Positions 35,307-43,774 of a stretch of DNA of 64,000 nucleotides are shown one piece after another. The position numbers and the translations under genes are program-made. The stretch lies in assembly GCA_041287495.1 (NCBI GenBank), contig JBEULE010000036.1:31208-95207 (forward strand). The letters are read 5' to 3'. How positions within the stretch are numbered: the first letter of the stretch is position 1; the number at the start of each line of letters is the position of its first letter. Source of the DNA: JAOABC01 sp041287495 (GTDB lineage: Bacteria; Aquificota; Aquificia; Aquificales; Hydrogenothermaceae). A model generated the notes under the pieces. It saw only the letters and a list, made by a program, of their open reading frames with translations, was not told where the DNA came from and made no database searches.

Positions 35307-36971
35307 TTACTCCAAACTTCTATAGATTATATAATTTTTTAAAACTTTTTTCAAATAATCTCTTGTTTCTTCATAAGGATAAAGTTCAACAAACTCAGCT
35401 ATATCGGTTATACTATTCTTTTCAAGAAATTTTTTAACTGCATTCTCTCCAGAGTTATAAGATGCTATCATATAAACTATATCTCCATTCCAAAGCCTAT
35501 CCAGATAAATTAGATATTCTAAATTAAATTTTATAGCAACTTTTGGGTCAAAAAGGTTTGTTATATCAAAATTTTCTATGTTCATATTCTTTGCAAACCA
35601 GTAGGCTGTTTTTGGTATAAATTGAGCTATGCCTACGGCATTTGAAGATGATATAACATAAGGGTCAAAAAAGCTTTCCTGCCGGATTATACTATAGACA
35701 AGATTCTCATTATAACCAACTTTGCCAAAGGGTTTTACAAATGTATATACAGAGTTTTTATCAAAACATTTTACTCCTACCTCAGGCATAACGTTATAAA
35801 CTTCATTACAGTATCCTGTTTTTATCAGATAGAGTGCTTCTGTGTATGCAAGCTTATAGTTTAAGTTTTTCAAATTTTTCAGTACCTCAACAACTTTAAC
35901 ATTTTTTATATTTAGCGGTTCCACTTTAAATTTGTATCTATTCTGGGTTTTGTAGTCCAATATTGCTCTGTAAAAAGATATATCTTTTATGTCTTTGATT
36001 TCTCTCTCTCTGATTTTCCGAAGATAAAAGTTTGCCTTTTCATAATCAGATAATTTTGTATTTACAAGCCAAAGCCAGTAGTTTAACTTATCTTCGTCGT
36101 AAAGATAGCCGTATCTGTTAAGTATATCCAAACTTTTTAGAAAATCTCCAGATTTGTAGTAATAGAGAAACTCAATCCATTTTGCCTGTGAAAAGTAAGG
36201 TGAGTTTTTATCTATAACTGAAAGATAAGGATATATATCTTCATTCCTGTAAAATGCTTTTTTCAAGAATTTTAGAACATAACTCTGATATTCCTGAAAA
36301 TCTGTCTCTCTTAATTTATCTAAAAGTATCTTCTCATAATTTTTATCTATATTAGTCATAAATTTAAGAGCTTTAATATAGTAAGGCGAGTTTAACGGAA
36401 TTTGATTAAATATAGATTCCCTTTCTTTAGCAGTAGTTGCCATTAGAACTCTTATATAACTTATAGCATCTTCATCTGATAGAGAGAACAACAGGAAAAG
36501 AGCTCTTTCTCTGTATTTCTTCTTTAACAATGTTTCAATAAACTCAAGTTTTTCATCTTCTGAAAATAAAGGAATATTTTCCAGGTACGCTTTATAAGCA
36601 TAATAGCTTTCAGGGTAATTTTTTACTAATGTTTTAATCAAATCTCTATACATATCTGGATTTTTTTCTCTCTCTAAGAGAGATTTAAGATAGATGTAAA
36701 AAGGTATATCTTCTTTCTGAAGTGCTTTTTCATCTACCATTTTTAAAAAAGTTTCAGCCTTATATCTGTCTGTATATATAAGATAGGATGCTGTCTTTAA
36801 TGCAAGATAACTTGATATGGCATAAACTCTGTTATCTTCAATACCTTTTTTAACTTCTTCTTCATTAAAATTCTCTAAGAAATCAGATTTTAAAAGATTT
36901 AAAGCATCTGTGTATGTTGAGCCGTAAGAGGATATCCAAAAAATCAACATTATTAAAGTAAACAATCTCAA
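35307..36971 (-). CDS. Slt70-like soluble lytic transglycosylase
   Basis: A 554-residue periplasmic muramidase. A signal peptide (about 1-17) is followed by a long alpha-helical superhelix of about 380 residues, rich in Tyr/Leu repeats like the U-domain of Slt70, and a C-terminal SLT domain. Catalytic Glu is in YSIIRQESFFDP, followed by AVGIAQFIPKTA and ASYNSGENAVKKF. The start is TTG 36971 with GGAGG 7-8 bases upstream; it overlaps the rluD stop by 4 bases. Together with the MltD-like protein at 4.0 kb the window has two transglycosylases. Confidence 0.88.
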   Translation of the reverse strand: MRLFTLIMLIFWISSYGSTYTDALNLLKSDFLENFNEEEVKKGIEDNRVYAISSYLALKTASYLIYTDRYKAETFLKMVDEKALQKEDIPFYIYLKSLLEREKNPDMYRDLIKTLVKNYPESYYAYKAYLENIPLFSEDEKLEFIETLLKKKYRERALFLLFSLSDEDAISYIRVLMATTAKERESIFNQIPLNSPYYIKALKFMTNIDKNYEKILLDKLRETDFQEYQSYVLKFLKKAFYRNEDIYPYLSVIDKNSPYFSQAKWIEFLYYYKSGDFLKSLDILNRYGYLYDEDKLNYWLWLVNTKLSDYEKANFYLRKIREREIKDIKDISFYRAILDYKTQNRYKFKVEPLNIKNVKVVEVLKNLKNLNYKLAYTEALYLIKTGYCNEVYNVMPEVGVKCFDKNSVYTFVKPFGKVGYNENLVYSIIRQESFFDPYVISSSNAVGIAQFIPKTAYWFAKNMNIENFDITNLFDPKVAIKFNLEYLIYLDRLWNGDIVYMIASYNSGENAVKKFLEKNSITDIAEFVELYPYEETRDYLKKVLKNYIIYRSLE

Positions 36972-37924
36972 CTTAACACCTCCTGAAAAATTTTTATCTG
37001 CGGAGGCATATCTTCTATCTCGAAAGATAGATATTCTTTTGTCCGTGGGTGTTTAAATGAAAGCTTATAGGCAACGAGAGAGTGATACTTAATCTGATGA
37101 GCTATATCCTTTAAAGAAGGACTAACTTTTGATAGCTTAAATCCATATACATAGTCGTTAAAAAGAGGATGTCCTATAGCTGAAAAATGGACTCTTATCT
37201 GGTGTGTTCTCCCTGTGTGTAGTTTTATAGCTACCAAAGTTATGTTAAGGTTTTCACTTCTCTTTTCTACCCAAAACTCTGTTAAAGCATCTCTAAGTTT
37301 TGTTGAAACTATACCCATCTTTTGTCTATCGAAGGATGACCTACCTATAGGTAAGTCTATCAATCCATAATCTTTCTTTACAACTCCTACAACAACAGCT
37401 TTATACCTCTTGTCTATATGTCTTTCTGCAAACATTTTCTGAAGTTCTTTATGGGCAAATTCAGATTTTGCAACTACCATTATACCTTCTGTATCTTTGT
37501 CTAATCTATGGACTATACCAGCTCTCTCAACTCCCTGATAGAGAGATACATTTCTAAAATGATAGAGTAAAGCATTTACTAAAGTTCCCGTTGTATGTCC
37601 TACAGAAGGATGGACAACCATCCCGGCAGGTTTATGTATAACAGCTATATCTTCATCTTCATAGTAAATTTTAATAGGTATGTTCTCCGGAGTTATATCG
37701 AGGGGTTCAGGTGGAGGTACCTCTACTGTTATCTCTTGATTTAATCTAACTTTTTGAGAAGGTTTTGAAACAGTTTCACCATCTACCTTTACAAATCCAG
37801 ACTTTATAAGATTTTGATAATAACTTCTTGAATATTCCGGGTAAACAGAAGCCAAAAACTGATCTAATCTCTTGTTCTCAAAACCATCTCCAACCTTAAA
37901 ACTAATAAACTCTATCTGTTCCAT
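36968..37924 (-). CDS. rluD: RluD-type 23S rRNA pseudouridine synthase
   Basis: A 318-residue RluA-family enzyme with an N-terminal S4 RNA-binding domain (KRLDQFLASVYPEYSRSYYQ) and the catalytic motif HRLDKDTEGIMVVAKS. GRTHQIRVHFSAIGHPL and YKLSFKHPRT complete the fold. It is the likely maker of pseudouridines in helix 69 of 23S rRNA, though RluA-family specificity cannot be set from sequence. No ribosome site precedes the ATG; an extended -10 box ends 7 bases upstream, so the transcript may be leaderless. It heads the minus-strand run rluD-slt-ribE-channel-DUF6394. Confidence 0.92.
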   Translation of the reverse strand: MEQIEFISFKVGDGFENKRLDQFLASVYPEYSRSYYQNLIKSGFVKVDGETVSKPSQKVRLNQEITVEVPPPEPLDITPENIPIKIYYEDEDIAVIHKPAGMVVHPSVGHTTGTLVNALLYHFRNVSLYQGVERAGIVHRLDKDTEGIMVVAKSEFAHKELQKMFAERHIDKRYKAVVVGVVKKDYGLIDLPIGRSSFDRQKMGIVSTKLRDALTEFWVEKRSENLNITLVAIKLHTGRTHQIRVHFSAIGHPLFNDYVYGFKLSKVSPSLKDIAHQIKYHSLVAYKLSFKHPRTKEYLSFEIEDMPPQIKIFQEVLS

Positions 37925-37931
37925 TAAAAAA

Positions 37932-37940
37932 ATTCTAACA
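37932..37940 (-). promoter_or_regulatory. extended -10 promoter of rluD, predicted leaderless
   Basis: On the minus strand TG-T-TAGAAT ends 7 bases before the ATG at 37924, with only T and A bases between. Confidence 0.5.
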
Positions 37941-38079
37941 TATAGGAAGTTCTTATGTAATAGGTAAGTTTTAGTAGATACACCTTCAACTTAAAAATAT
38001 TTATTTATCATATATATAGATTAACAGTCGGCTAATTTTAATAATTTTTAACATGAAAATTCATCTATTAGAATTGCTG

Positions 38080-38093
38080 AATAAAACAGCATT
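38080..38093. repeat. left arm of a 14-base inverted repeat
   Basis: AATAAAACAGCATT is the exact reverse complement of 38215-38228. The arms are 121 bases apart and bracket the acs promoter. Confidence 0.85.
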
Positions 38094-38189
38094 ATATTTT
38101 AAAATTTATTGACAAATAAATATTTTATATAATAAAAAATCTTATTAGAGATTTCTAATATCAAACAATGTTTTATTTTTATTAAAAAT

Positions 38190-38217
38190 TTGACACTAAC
38201 ATATTTTTTGCTAAAAT
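38190..38217 (+). promoter_or_regulatory. acs promoter
   Basis: TTGACA (38190-38195), 16 bases, TAAAAT (38212-38217), with TG at 38209-38210 forming an extended -10. The expected transcription start is near 38224, followed by AAAGGAGG before the ATG at 38265. Confidence 0.75.
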
Positions 38218-38220
38218 GCT

Positions 38221-38242
38221 GTTTTATTTTTAATAATAAAAC
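38221..38242. promoter_or_regulatory. operator-like palindrome at the acs transcription start
   Basis: GTTTTATT (38221-38228), 6-base spacer, AATAAAAC (38235-38242): perfect 8-base arms. It covers the predicted start site, where a bound dimer could block transcription. The right arm of the 14-base repeat (38215-38228) overlaps it. Confidence 0.55.
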
Positions 38243-38264
38243 CATGTTTTAAAGGAGGTAGAAG

Positions 38265-40157
38265 ATGGAGAAGGCTGATTTACTTTTGAAGGTAGATGAG
38301 AAGTATTATCCTCCGGCTCACATTGTCCAGGAAGCTTGGATAAAGGATTATGAATCTCTTTACAAGCAATCTATAGAAGATAGAGAAGGATTCTACTCAA
38401 AGATAGCTGAAGAGCTTGAATGGTTTGAAAAATGGGACAAAGTCCTTGAGTGGAACTATCCCTATGCAAAATGGTTTATAAATGGTAAAACAAATATAAG
38501 CTATAACTGTATAGACAGACACGTAAAAAACGGGAAAAGAAATAAAGTTGCATTTATCTCTGTAGATGAAGAGGGTAATGAGAAAAAAGTAACATATGGA
38601 GAGCTTCTTGATTTAGTGAGTAGACTAGCAAATGGTCTCAAATCATTAGGTATTAAAAAGGGAGATAGGGTCTCTATCTATATGCCAAACACAGTAGAAG
38701 CAGCTATAGCAATGCTTGCCTGTGCAAGAATAGGAGCTATACATAGTGTTGTTTTTGCTGGATTTAGCGAAGGGGCGTTAAAAATAAGGATAGATGATGC
38801 AAAAGCAAAAGCTGTTATAACAGCTACTTACACAAAAAGAAGAGGTAAAAAAATACCTCTATTTCCGACTGTCAAAGAAGCCATTAAAGATTTAGATTTT
38901 GTAGAGAAAATAATACTGTGGGATAGAGATAATGAAATCTCAGATGAGTATGAAGAGCATAATGTAATTGATTTTTATAAACTTATTAAAAACTCTTCTA
39001 AAGACTGTCCTCCTGAAGTTCAAGATGCAGAAGACCCACTATTTATTCTTTATACATCAGGGACAACAGGAAAACCAAAGGGAGTTTTACATACAACCGG
39101 AGGATATATGGTAAATACATATATGACTTCAAAATATGTATTTGATTTAAAAGAGAATGATATATACTGGTGTACTGCTGATGTAGGTTGGATAACAGGA
39201 CACAGTTATATAGTTTATGGACCTCTTGCAAATGGTGTTACATCTATAATGATGGAGGGCGTTCCTGTTTACCCTCACCCGGGAATTTGGTGGGAGTATG
39301 TGGAAAAATACGGTGTTAATGTGTTTTACACAGCTCCAACAGCAATAAGAATGCTTATGAGATTTGGTGATGATATACCTGCAAAGTATGATTTATCAAC
39401 TTTAAAGGTCCTTGGGTCTGTTGGTGAACCTATAAATCCGGAAGCTTGGCTTTGGTATTACAAAAATATAGGTAGAGGTAATGCTGTTATAGTTGACACA
39501 TGGTGGCAAACAGAAACCGGAGCACACATGATAACAACAGTGCCATCTTATCCGGCAAAACCGGGAAAAGCCGGGAAACCTATGTTTGGAATAGAGGTTG
39601 CTGTTGTAGATAAACAGGGTAATCCTGTGCCTCCTAATCAAGTTGGACATCTTGTAATAAAAAATCCATGGCCTTCAATGTTAAGAACATGTTGGGGAGA
39701 ACCTGAGAGATATGAAAAATACTGGAATGAAATACCTGGATTTTATTCTGCCGGAGACCTTGCTGCGATAGATGAGGAAGGTTACATAATGGTGGTAGGT
39801 AGAGCAGATGATGTTTTATCAGTAGCAGGACACAGGATAGGAACAGCTGAAGTAGAATCTGCTATAGTTGAAAACCATGCGGTAGCAGAAGCTGCTGTTA
39901 TAGGAAAACCAAACGATATAAAAGGTGAGTCTATAAAGGCATTTGTTATACTAAAACAAGGTTATCAGCCTTCTGAAGAGTTAAAAGAGAGAATTAAAGA
40001 TACAGTAAGAGATGTCCTTGGTCCAATTGCCGTTCCAGATGAGATAGAGTTTGTTGATAAATTACCTAAAACAAGAAGCGGAAAAATCATGAGAAGACTC
40101 CTAAAAGCAAGAGAACTTGGATTAGAGATTGGTGATACATCTACCTTGGAAGAATAA
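38265..40157 (+). CDS. acs: acetyl-CoA synthetase (AMP-forming)
   Basis: Activates acetate with ATP and CoA through acetyl-adenylate. The 630-residue product has YTSGTTGKPKG (phosphate loop), DTWWQTETGAHM (acetate pocket with its Trp), the hinge GRADDVLSVAGHRIG, and the C-terminal SGKIMRRLL whose Lys is the usual acetylation switch. The length is typical. AAAGGAGG precedes the ATG. A strong terminator follows, and the porin-DUF485-actP group starts 130 bases on, so the locus is a dedicated acetate-use module. Confidence 0.96.
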   Translation: MEKADLLLKVDEKYYPPAHIVQEAWIKDYESLYKQSIEDREGFYSKIAEELEWFEKWDKVLEWNYPYAKWFINGKTNISYNCIDRHVKNGKRNKVAFISVDEEGNEKKVTYGELLDLVSRLANGLKSLGIKKGDRVSIYMPNTVEAAIAMLACARIGAIHSVVFAGFSEGALKIRIDDAKAKAVITATYTKRRGKKIPLFPTVKEAIKDLDFVEKIILWDRDNEISDEYEEHNVIDFYKLIKNSSKDCPPEVQDAEDPLFILYTSGTTGKPKGVLHTTGGYMVNTYMTSKYVFDLKENDIYWCTADVGWITGHSYIVYGPLANGVTSIMMEGVPVYPHPGIWWEYVEKYGVNVFYTAPTAIRMLMRFGDDIPAKYDLSTLKVLGSVGEPINPEAWLWYYKNIGRGNAVIVDTWWQTETGAHMITTVPSYPAKPGKAGKPMFGIEVAVVDKQGNPVPPNQVGHLVIKNPWPSMLRTCWGEPERYEKYWNEIPGFYSAGDLAAIDEEGYIMVVGRADDVLSVAGHRIGTAEVESAIVENHAVAEAAVIGKPNDIKGESIKAFVILKQGYQPSEELKERIKDTVRDVLGPIAVPDEIEFVDKLPKTRSGKIMRRLLKARELGLEIGDTSTLEE

Positions 40158-40167
40158 TTTCCATTCT

Positions 40168-40197
40168 ACCTCCTCTATTTTTAGAGGAGGTTTTTTT
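40168..40197 (+). terminator. Rho-independent terminator of acs
   Basis: ACCTCCTCT (40168-40176), 6-base loop, AGAGGAGGT (40183-40191), then a run of T to 40197. Perfect 9-bp stem. Confidence 0.92.
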
Positions 40198-40224
40198 ATT
40201 GTCAAAATAGAATAAATATAACAC

Positions 40225-40257
40225 TGTTATAAAAATTAGAATATAACAATGTTTTAA
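40225..40257 (+). promoter_or_regulatory. porin-actP promoter region with a motif shared with acs
   Basis: TG-T-TATAAA (40225-40233) is a possible extended -10. AACAATGTTTTA follows at about 40246-40257 and also occurs upstream of acs at about 38163-38174. A strong ribosome site (AAAAGGAGG) precedes the porin ATG at 40286. Confidence 0.4.
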
Positions 40258-40285
40258 TAATTATTTTAAAAGGAGGTTTTAAAAG

Positions 40286-41656
40286 ATGAAGAAAGTTTTA
40301 CTGGCATCAGCAGTTTTAGCTGTTGGGACAAGCTCTGCAATGGCAGCTTCAGACCTTGAGTCTGCCTTTAAGGAATCAAAAGTTTTGGGACAGTTTAGGG
40401 CTTTTTATATCGACAGGGATTATGATTCCGGAATTTCACCAACTGTAAGAGACAGGTCTGCATTTGCTATCGGTGGTAAATTCGGATTTGAAACTGCTGC
40501 TGTAAACGGCTTAAAGATTGGTATTATGGCTTATACAACAAACGCAATCAATCCTAACAGAATGGGAGGGACAAACCCTCATATGGATCCATCTCTATTC
40601 GGTAAAGACAGAAAAAGTGTAACCTACATAGGACAGTTATACCTTGACTACACTTACAAAAAAACAAATTTCAAAATCGGAAGACAAGAAATTAACACTC
40701 CTATGGCAGGGATGGATGATGCAAGAATGCTTCCAAACTTATTTGAAGGTGCCATATTAACAAATAAAGATTTAAATAAAACAACTTTAATAGTTGGACA
40801 TATCTGGTCTATGGCTTACGGAACATTTGCAAATGGATACTCAGCTTGCAGTAATCTTGGATTACAATCTGGTTATGGATGTGGTGGTTATGATCGTCCA
40901 ATTGATAACTTGGGCTTGGGCTTGGCAAAGTATGACACTGGAAACTTTATGAATATAGGTAAACAGGCTATAGGTAAAAATACCTCCGGAGTTACAGTAT
41001 TAGCAGTAATCTACGAAGGGATTCCAAACTTGAAATTGCAAGCTTGGGATTATGCAGCATGGGATATAGCAAATATAATATATCTTCAAGGAGATTATAT
41101 AACTAAGTTAGGAGAGATAAAGACAACACTCTCTGCCCAGTATATAAACGAGTCTAGCCTTGGAGACAAGGCAAAAAAAGTTTTAGGTAATAAAGAGATT
41201 GGAGCTAACTACTTCGGAACAAAAATTAACTTCAGCATACCTACACCGGTTATTGAAAATTTCAACCTTTATGCTGCTTACTCTGTCAATGGAAGTGATA
41301 CAAATAAAGCTTTAAATGGTGGATTAATAACTCCATGGGGTGGAACACCTGGATTTGTCCAAGGAACAGTTACAAGACTTGGATACGTTGCTGATACTTC
41401 CGCTTGGAAAATAGGTACAAGCTTTGATATCATAAAAGGGTTAAACTTACACCTTGCTTATTCTTACTTTAATGTAGGAAACAAGGCATTTTACTCTACA
41501 AAAACTCATGATGCTTCTGAAACTGACTGGGATTTAACATGGAAATGTAGGCTTATAAAGAACCTTGAGGTTAAAGCAAGAGGAATATACACTTGGAACT
41601 TTGTTCCAGGACAAAACTTTACAGAATACAGACTTATAGCAAACTATAACTTTTAA
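40286..41656 (+). CDS. outer-membrane porin, OprD/Opr-like
   Basis: A 456-residue beta-barrel protein with a clear signal peptide (MKKVLLASAVLAVGTSSAMA). Alternating short strands with frequent Tyr/Gly/Asn follow, for example VLGQFRAFYIDRDYDSG and FKIGRQEINTPM, and the chain ends in the aromatic residue of NYNF used by the BAM machine. RQEINTPM is reminiscent of OprD-family channels for small carboxylates. Co-location with acs and actP suggests it admits acetate or related acids, which is inference. DUF485 follows after 21 bases. Confidence 0.82.
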   Translation: MKKVLLASAVLAVGTSSAMAASDLESAFKESKVLGQFRAFYIDRDYDSGISPTVRDRSAFAIGGKFGFETAAVNGLKIGIMAYTTNAINPNRMGGTNPHMDPSLFGKDRKSVTYIGQLYLDYTYKKTNFKIGRQEINTPMAGMDDARMLPNLFEGAILTNKDLNKTTLIVGHIWSMAYGTFANGYSACSNLGLQSGYGCGGYDRPIDNLGLGLAKYDTGNFMNIGKQAIGKNTSGVTVLAVIYEGIPNLKLQAWDYAAWDIANIIYLQGDYITKLGEIKTTLSAQYINESSLGDKAKKVLGNKEIGANYFGTKINFSIPTPVIENFNLYAAYSVNGSDTNKALNGGLITPWGGTPGFVQGTVTRLGYVADTSAWKIGTSFDIIKGLNLHLAYSYFNVGNKAFYSTKTHDASETDWDLTWKCRLIKNLEVKARGIYTWNFVPGQNFTEYRLIANYNF

Positions 41657-41677
41657 ATAACTTGGGAGGTGTGTAAG

Positions 41678-41992
41678 ATGGACAGAAGTTTGATTGAAAA
41701 GATTAAATCGGATCCGGATTTCCAAAAGCTTATAGCAGAGAGAAACAGAGTGATGGTTATCTTAACAGTAGTAGAGCTTATTATCTATTTTGGATTTATT
41801 CTGCTTGTAGCATTTAATAAGGAATTTATTGCAACTAAATTAGGAGATGGTGTTACAACGATAGGTATTCCTATCGGAATTGGTGTTATAGTAGCTTCAT
41901 TTATACTGACAGGTATATATGTTTATATAGCAAACAGAGATTATGATGAGCTTTCAGAAAAAATCAAGAAAAAGTATATGAAGGAGGTATAG
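41678..41992 (+). CDS. DUF485 membrane protein (YjcH-like)
   Basis: A 104-residue protein with two membrane helices (about 27-50 and 65-90) and charged ends, matching DUF485/YjcH, which almost always sits before the acetate permease gene. It probably assists or modulates ActP. ATG 41678 has GGGAGG 8 bases upstream; GTG 41669 is inside that site. actP starts 2 bases after its stop. Confidence 0.88.
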   Translation: MDRSLIEKIKSDPDFQKLIAERNRVMVILTVVELIIYFGFILLVAFNKEFIATKLGDGVTTIGIPIGIGVIVASFILTGIYVYIANRDYDELSEKIKKKYMKEV

Positions 41993-41994
41993 TT

Positions 41995-43725
41995 ATGACT
42001 AAAAGGAGTATATATTTCTGGCTTGCAAGTGTATTTTTGATAGGAATAGCTTTTGCAGCCGGAGTGGAAGGAGAGGTAAAAAAACAAGCTGTCAATCCTT
42101 TAGCTATAACAATGTTTTTGATATTTGTTGTTGCGACACTTGGAATAACCTACTGGGCTGCTAAAAGAACAAGGACTGCAAAAGATTTTTATACAGCCGG
42201 TGGTGGAATAACAGGTTTCCAAAACGGACTTGCTATAGCCGGAGATTTCATGTCGGCAGCATCTTTCTTAGGTATTGCTGGACTTGTTTACACCTCTGGA
42301 TATGACGGACTACTTTACTCTATTGGTTTCCTTGTTGGTTGGCCAATAGTTATGTTCCTACTTTCGGAACCTCTTAGAAATTTAGGTAAGTATACATTTG
42401 CAGATGTTACATCTTTCAGATTAGAACAGACAAGGATTAGAACTCTTGCCGCATTAGGCTCTTTAACAGTCGTCACATTTTACCTTATAGCTCAGATGGT
42501 TGGGGCAGGTAAATTAATACAGCTTCTATTTGGACTTCCTTATGCTACAGCTGTTATAGTTGTTGGAGTATTGATGATTATATATGTTGCTTTTGGTGGA
42601 ATGCTTGCTACCACTTGGATACAGATAATAAAGGCCATTTTACTTTTAGGTGGTGCCACATTTATGGCTCTTATGGTTTTAATTCACTTTGGATTTGACT
42701 TTGGTAGCCTATTTAAAACAGCAGTTCAAAATCATGCAAAAGGTGAAGCTATTATGTCTCCCGGTGGTCTTGTATCTGACCCTCTAAATGCGATATCCCT
42801 TGGACTTGCCCTAATGTTTGGAACAGCTGGATTACCTCACATTTTAATGAGATTCTTCACAGTCCCTAATGCAAAAGAAGCAAGAAAATCTGTATTCTTT
42901 GCAACAGGATTTATAGGATACTTCTATATCCTTACATTTATAATAGGATTTGGAGCTATAGCTCTATTTGTTAATCATCTGGAGTTTTTCCAAAATGCAA
43001 AACAGATAATAGTTGATGGGCTACCTAAGATAGTAAGTGCAACTGACGAAACCAAAAACTTAATAGGAGACAAGAAAGCTCTCTTAGGTGGAGAAAATAT
43101 GACAGCTATCCATCTTGCAAACGCTGTAGGTGGTCCGGCATTTATGGGATTCATATCTGCAGTTGCATTTGCTACAATTTTGGCAGTTGTATCCGGACTT
43201 ACATTAGCAGGTGCTTCCACACTATCCCACGACCTTTATGCTAACGTCATAGCAAAAACAAAAGATGAACAGAAAGAGATGAAAGTCTCAAAAATAGCTA
43301 CTTTCGTGATAGGTATATTAGCTATACTACTTGGAATAGTATTCGAAAAACAAAACGTTGCATTTATGGTTGGTCTTGCCTTTGCAATAGCAGCATCTGT
43401 TAACTTCCCTATACTACTACTATCTATATACTGGAAAGGACTTACAACAAAAGGTGCATTCTGGGGAGGACTTACGGGACTAATAACTGCTATTGTCCTT
43501 ATAATCATCTCTCCAGCTGTTTGGGTTGATGTATTTAAAAATCCAGAGCCTATAATAAAACTCAAAAATCCAGCCTTATTCTCAATGGCAGTCACATTTA
43601 TACTAACATTCATAATTTCAAAACTTGATAACTCAGAAAGAGCTAAGGAAGATAGAGAAGGTTTCGAACCTCAATATGTAAGATCTCAAACAGGAATAGG
43701 TGCAGAAGGAGCAATCCAACATTAA
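41995..43725 (+). CDS. actP: acetate permease ActP, sodium:solute symporter family
   Basis: A 576-residue transporter of the SSS family with 13-14 predicted membrane helices. Matching segments include DFYTAGGGITGFQNGLAIAG, FMSAASFLGIAGLVYTSGYD, GLPHILMRFFTVPNAKEAR and GLTLAGASTLSHDLYANV, all typical of ActP. The first 25 residues look like a signal peptide or extra helix, as in E. coli ActP. It takes up acetate and other short carboxylates with a cation. It forms an operon with the porin and DUF485 genes, next to acs. Confidence 0.93.
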   Translation: MTKRSIYFWLASVFLIGIAFAAGVEGEVKKQAVNPLAITMFLIFVVATLGITYWAAKRTRTAKDFYTAGGGITGFQNGLAIAGDFMSAASFLGIAGLVYTSGYDGLLYSIGFLVGWPIVMFLLSEPLRNLGKYTFADVTSFRLEQTRIRTLAALGSLTVVTFYLIAQMVGAGKLIQLLFGLPYATAVIVVGVLMIIYVAFGGMLATTWIQIIKAILLLGGATFMALMVLIHFGFDFGSLFKTAVQNHAKGEAIMSPGGLVSDPLNAISLGLALMFGTAGLPHILMRFFTVPNAKEARKSVFFATGFIGYFYILTFIIGFGAIALFVNHLEFFQNAKQIIVDGLPKIVSATDETKNLIGDKKALLGGENMTAIHLANAVGGPAFMGFISAVAFATILAVVSGLTLAGASTLSHDLYANVIAKTKDEQKEMKVSKIATFVIGILAILLGIVFEKQNVAFMVGLAFAIAASVNFPILLLSIYWKGLTTKGAFWGGLTGLITAIVLIIISPAVWVDVFKNPEPIIKLKNPALFSMAVTFILTFIISKLDNSERAKEDREGFEPQYVRSQTGIGAEGAIQH

Positions 43726-43732
43726 ATTTTAT

Positions 43733-43760
43733 GGGGGTATCATCCCCCCTTAAATTTTTT
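43733..43760 (+). terminator. terminator or attenuator after actP
   Basis: GGGGG (43733-43737), 6-base loop, CCCCC (43744-43748), with a T-rich stretch ending TTTTTT at 43760. The short G-C stem suggests partial readthrough into the next gene at 43775. Confidence 0.6.
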
Positions 43761-43774
43761 CAAAAGGTGTAACC

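Larger units (their letters stand above)
37925..38264. other. 340-base AT-rich regulatory intergenic region between rluD and acs
   Basis: No convincing coding frame. It holds the rluD promoter at the left end, a 14-base inverted repeat pair, the acs promoter and a palindrome at the start of acs transcription. The middle (about 37970-38070) shows nothing I can name. Confidence 0.8.
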
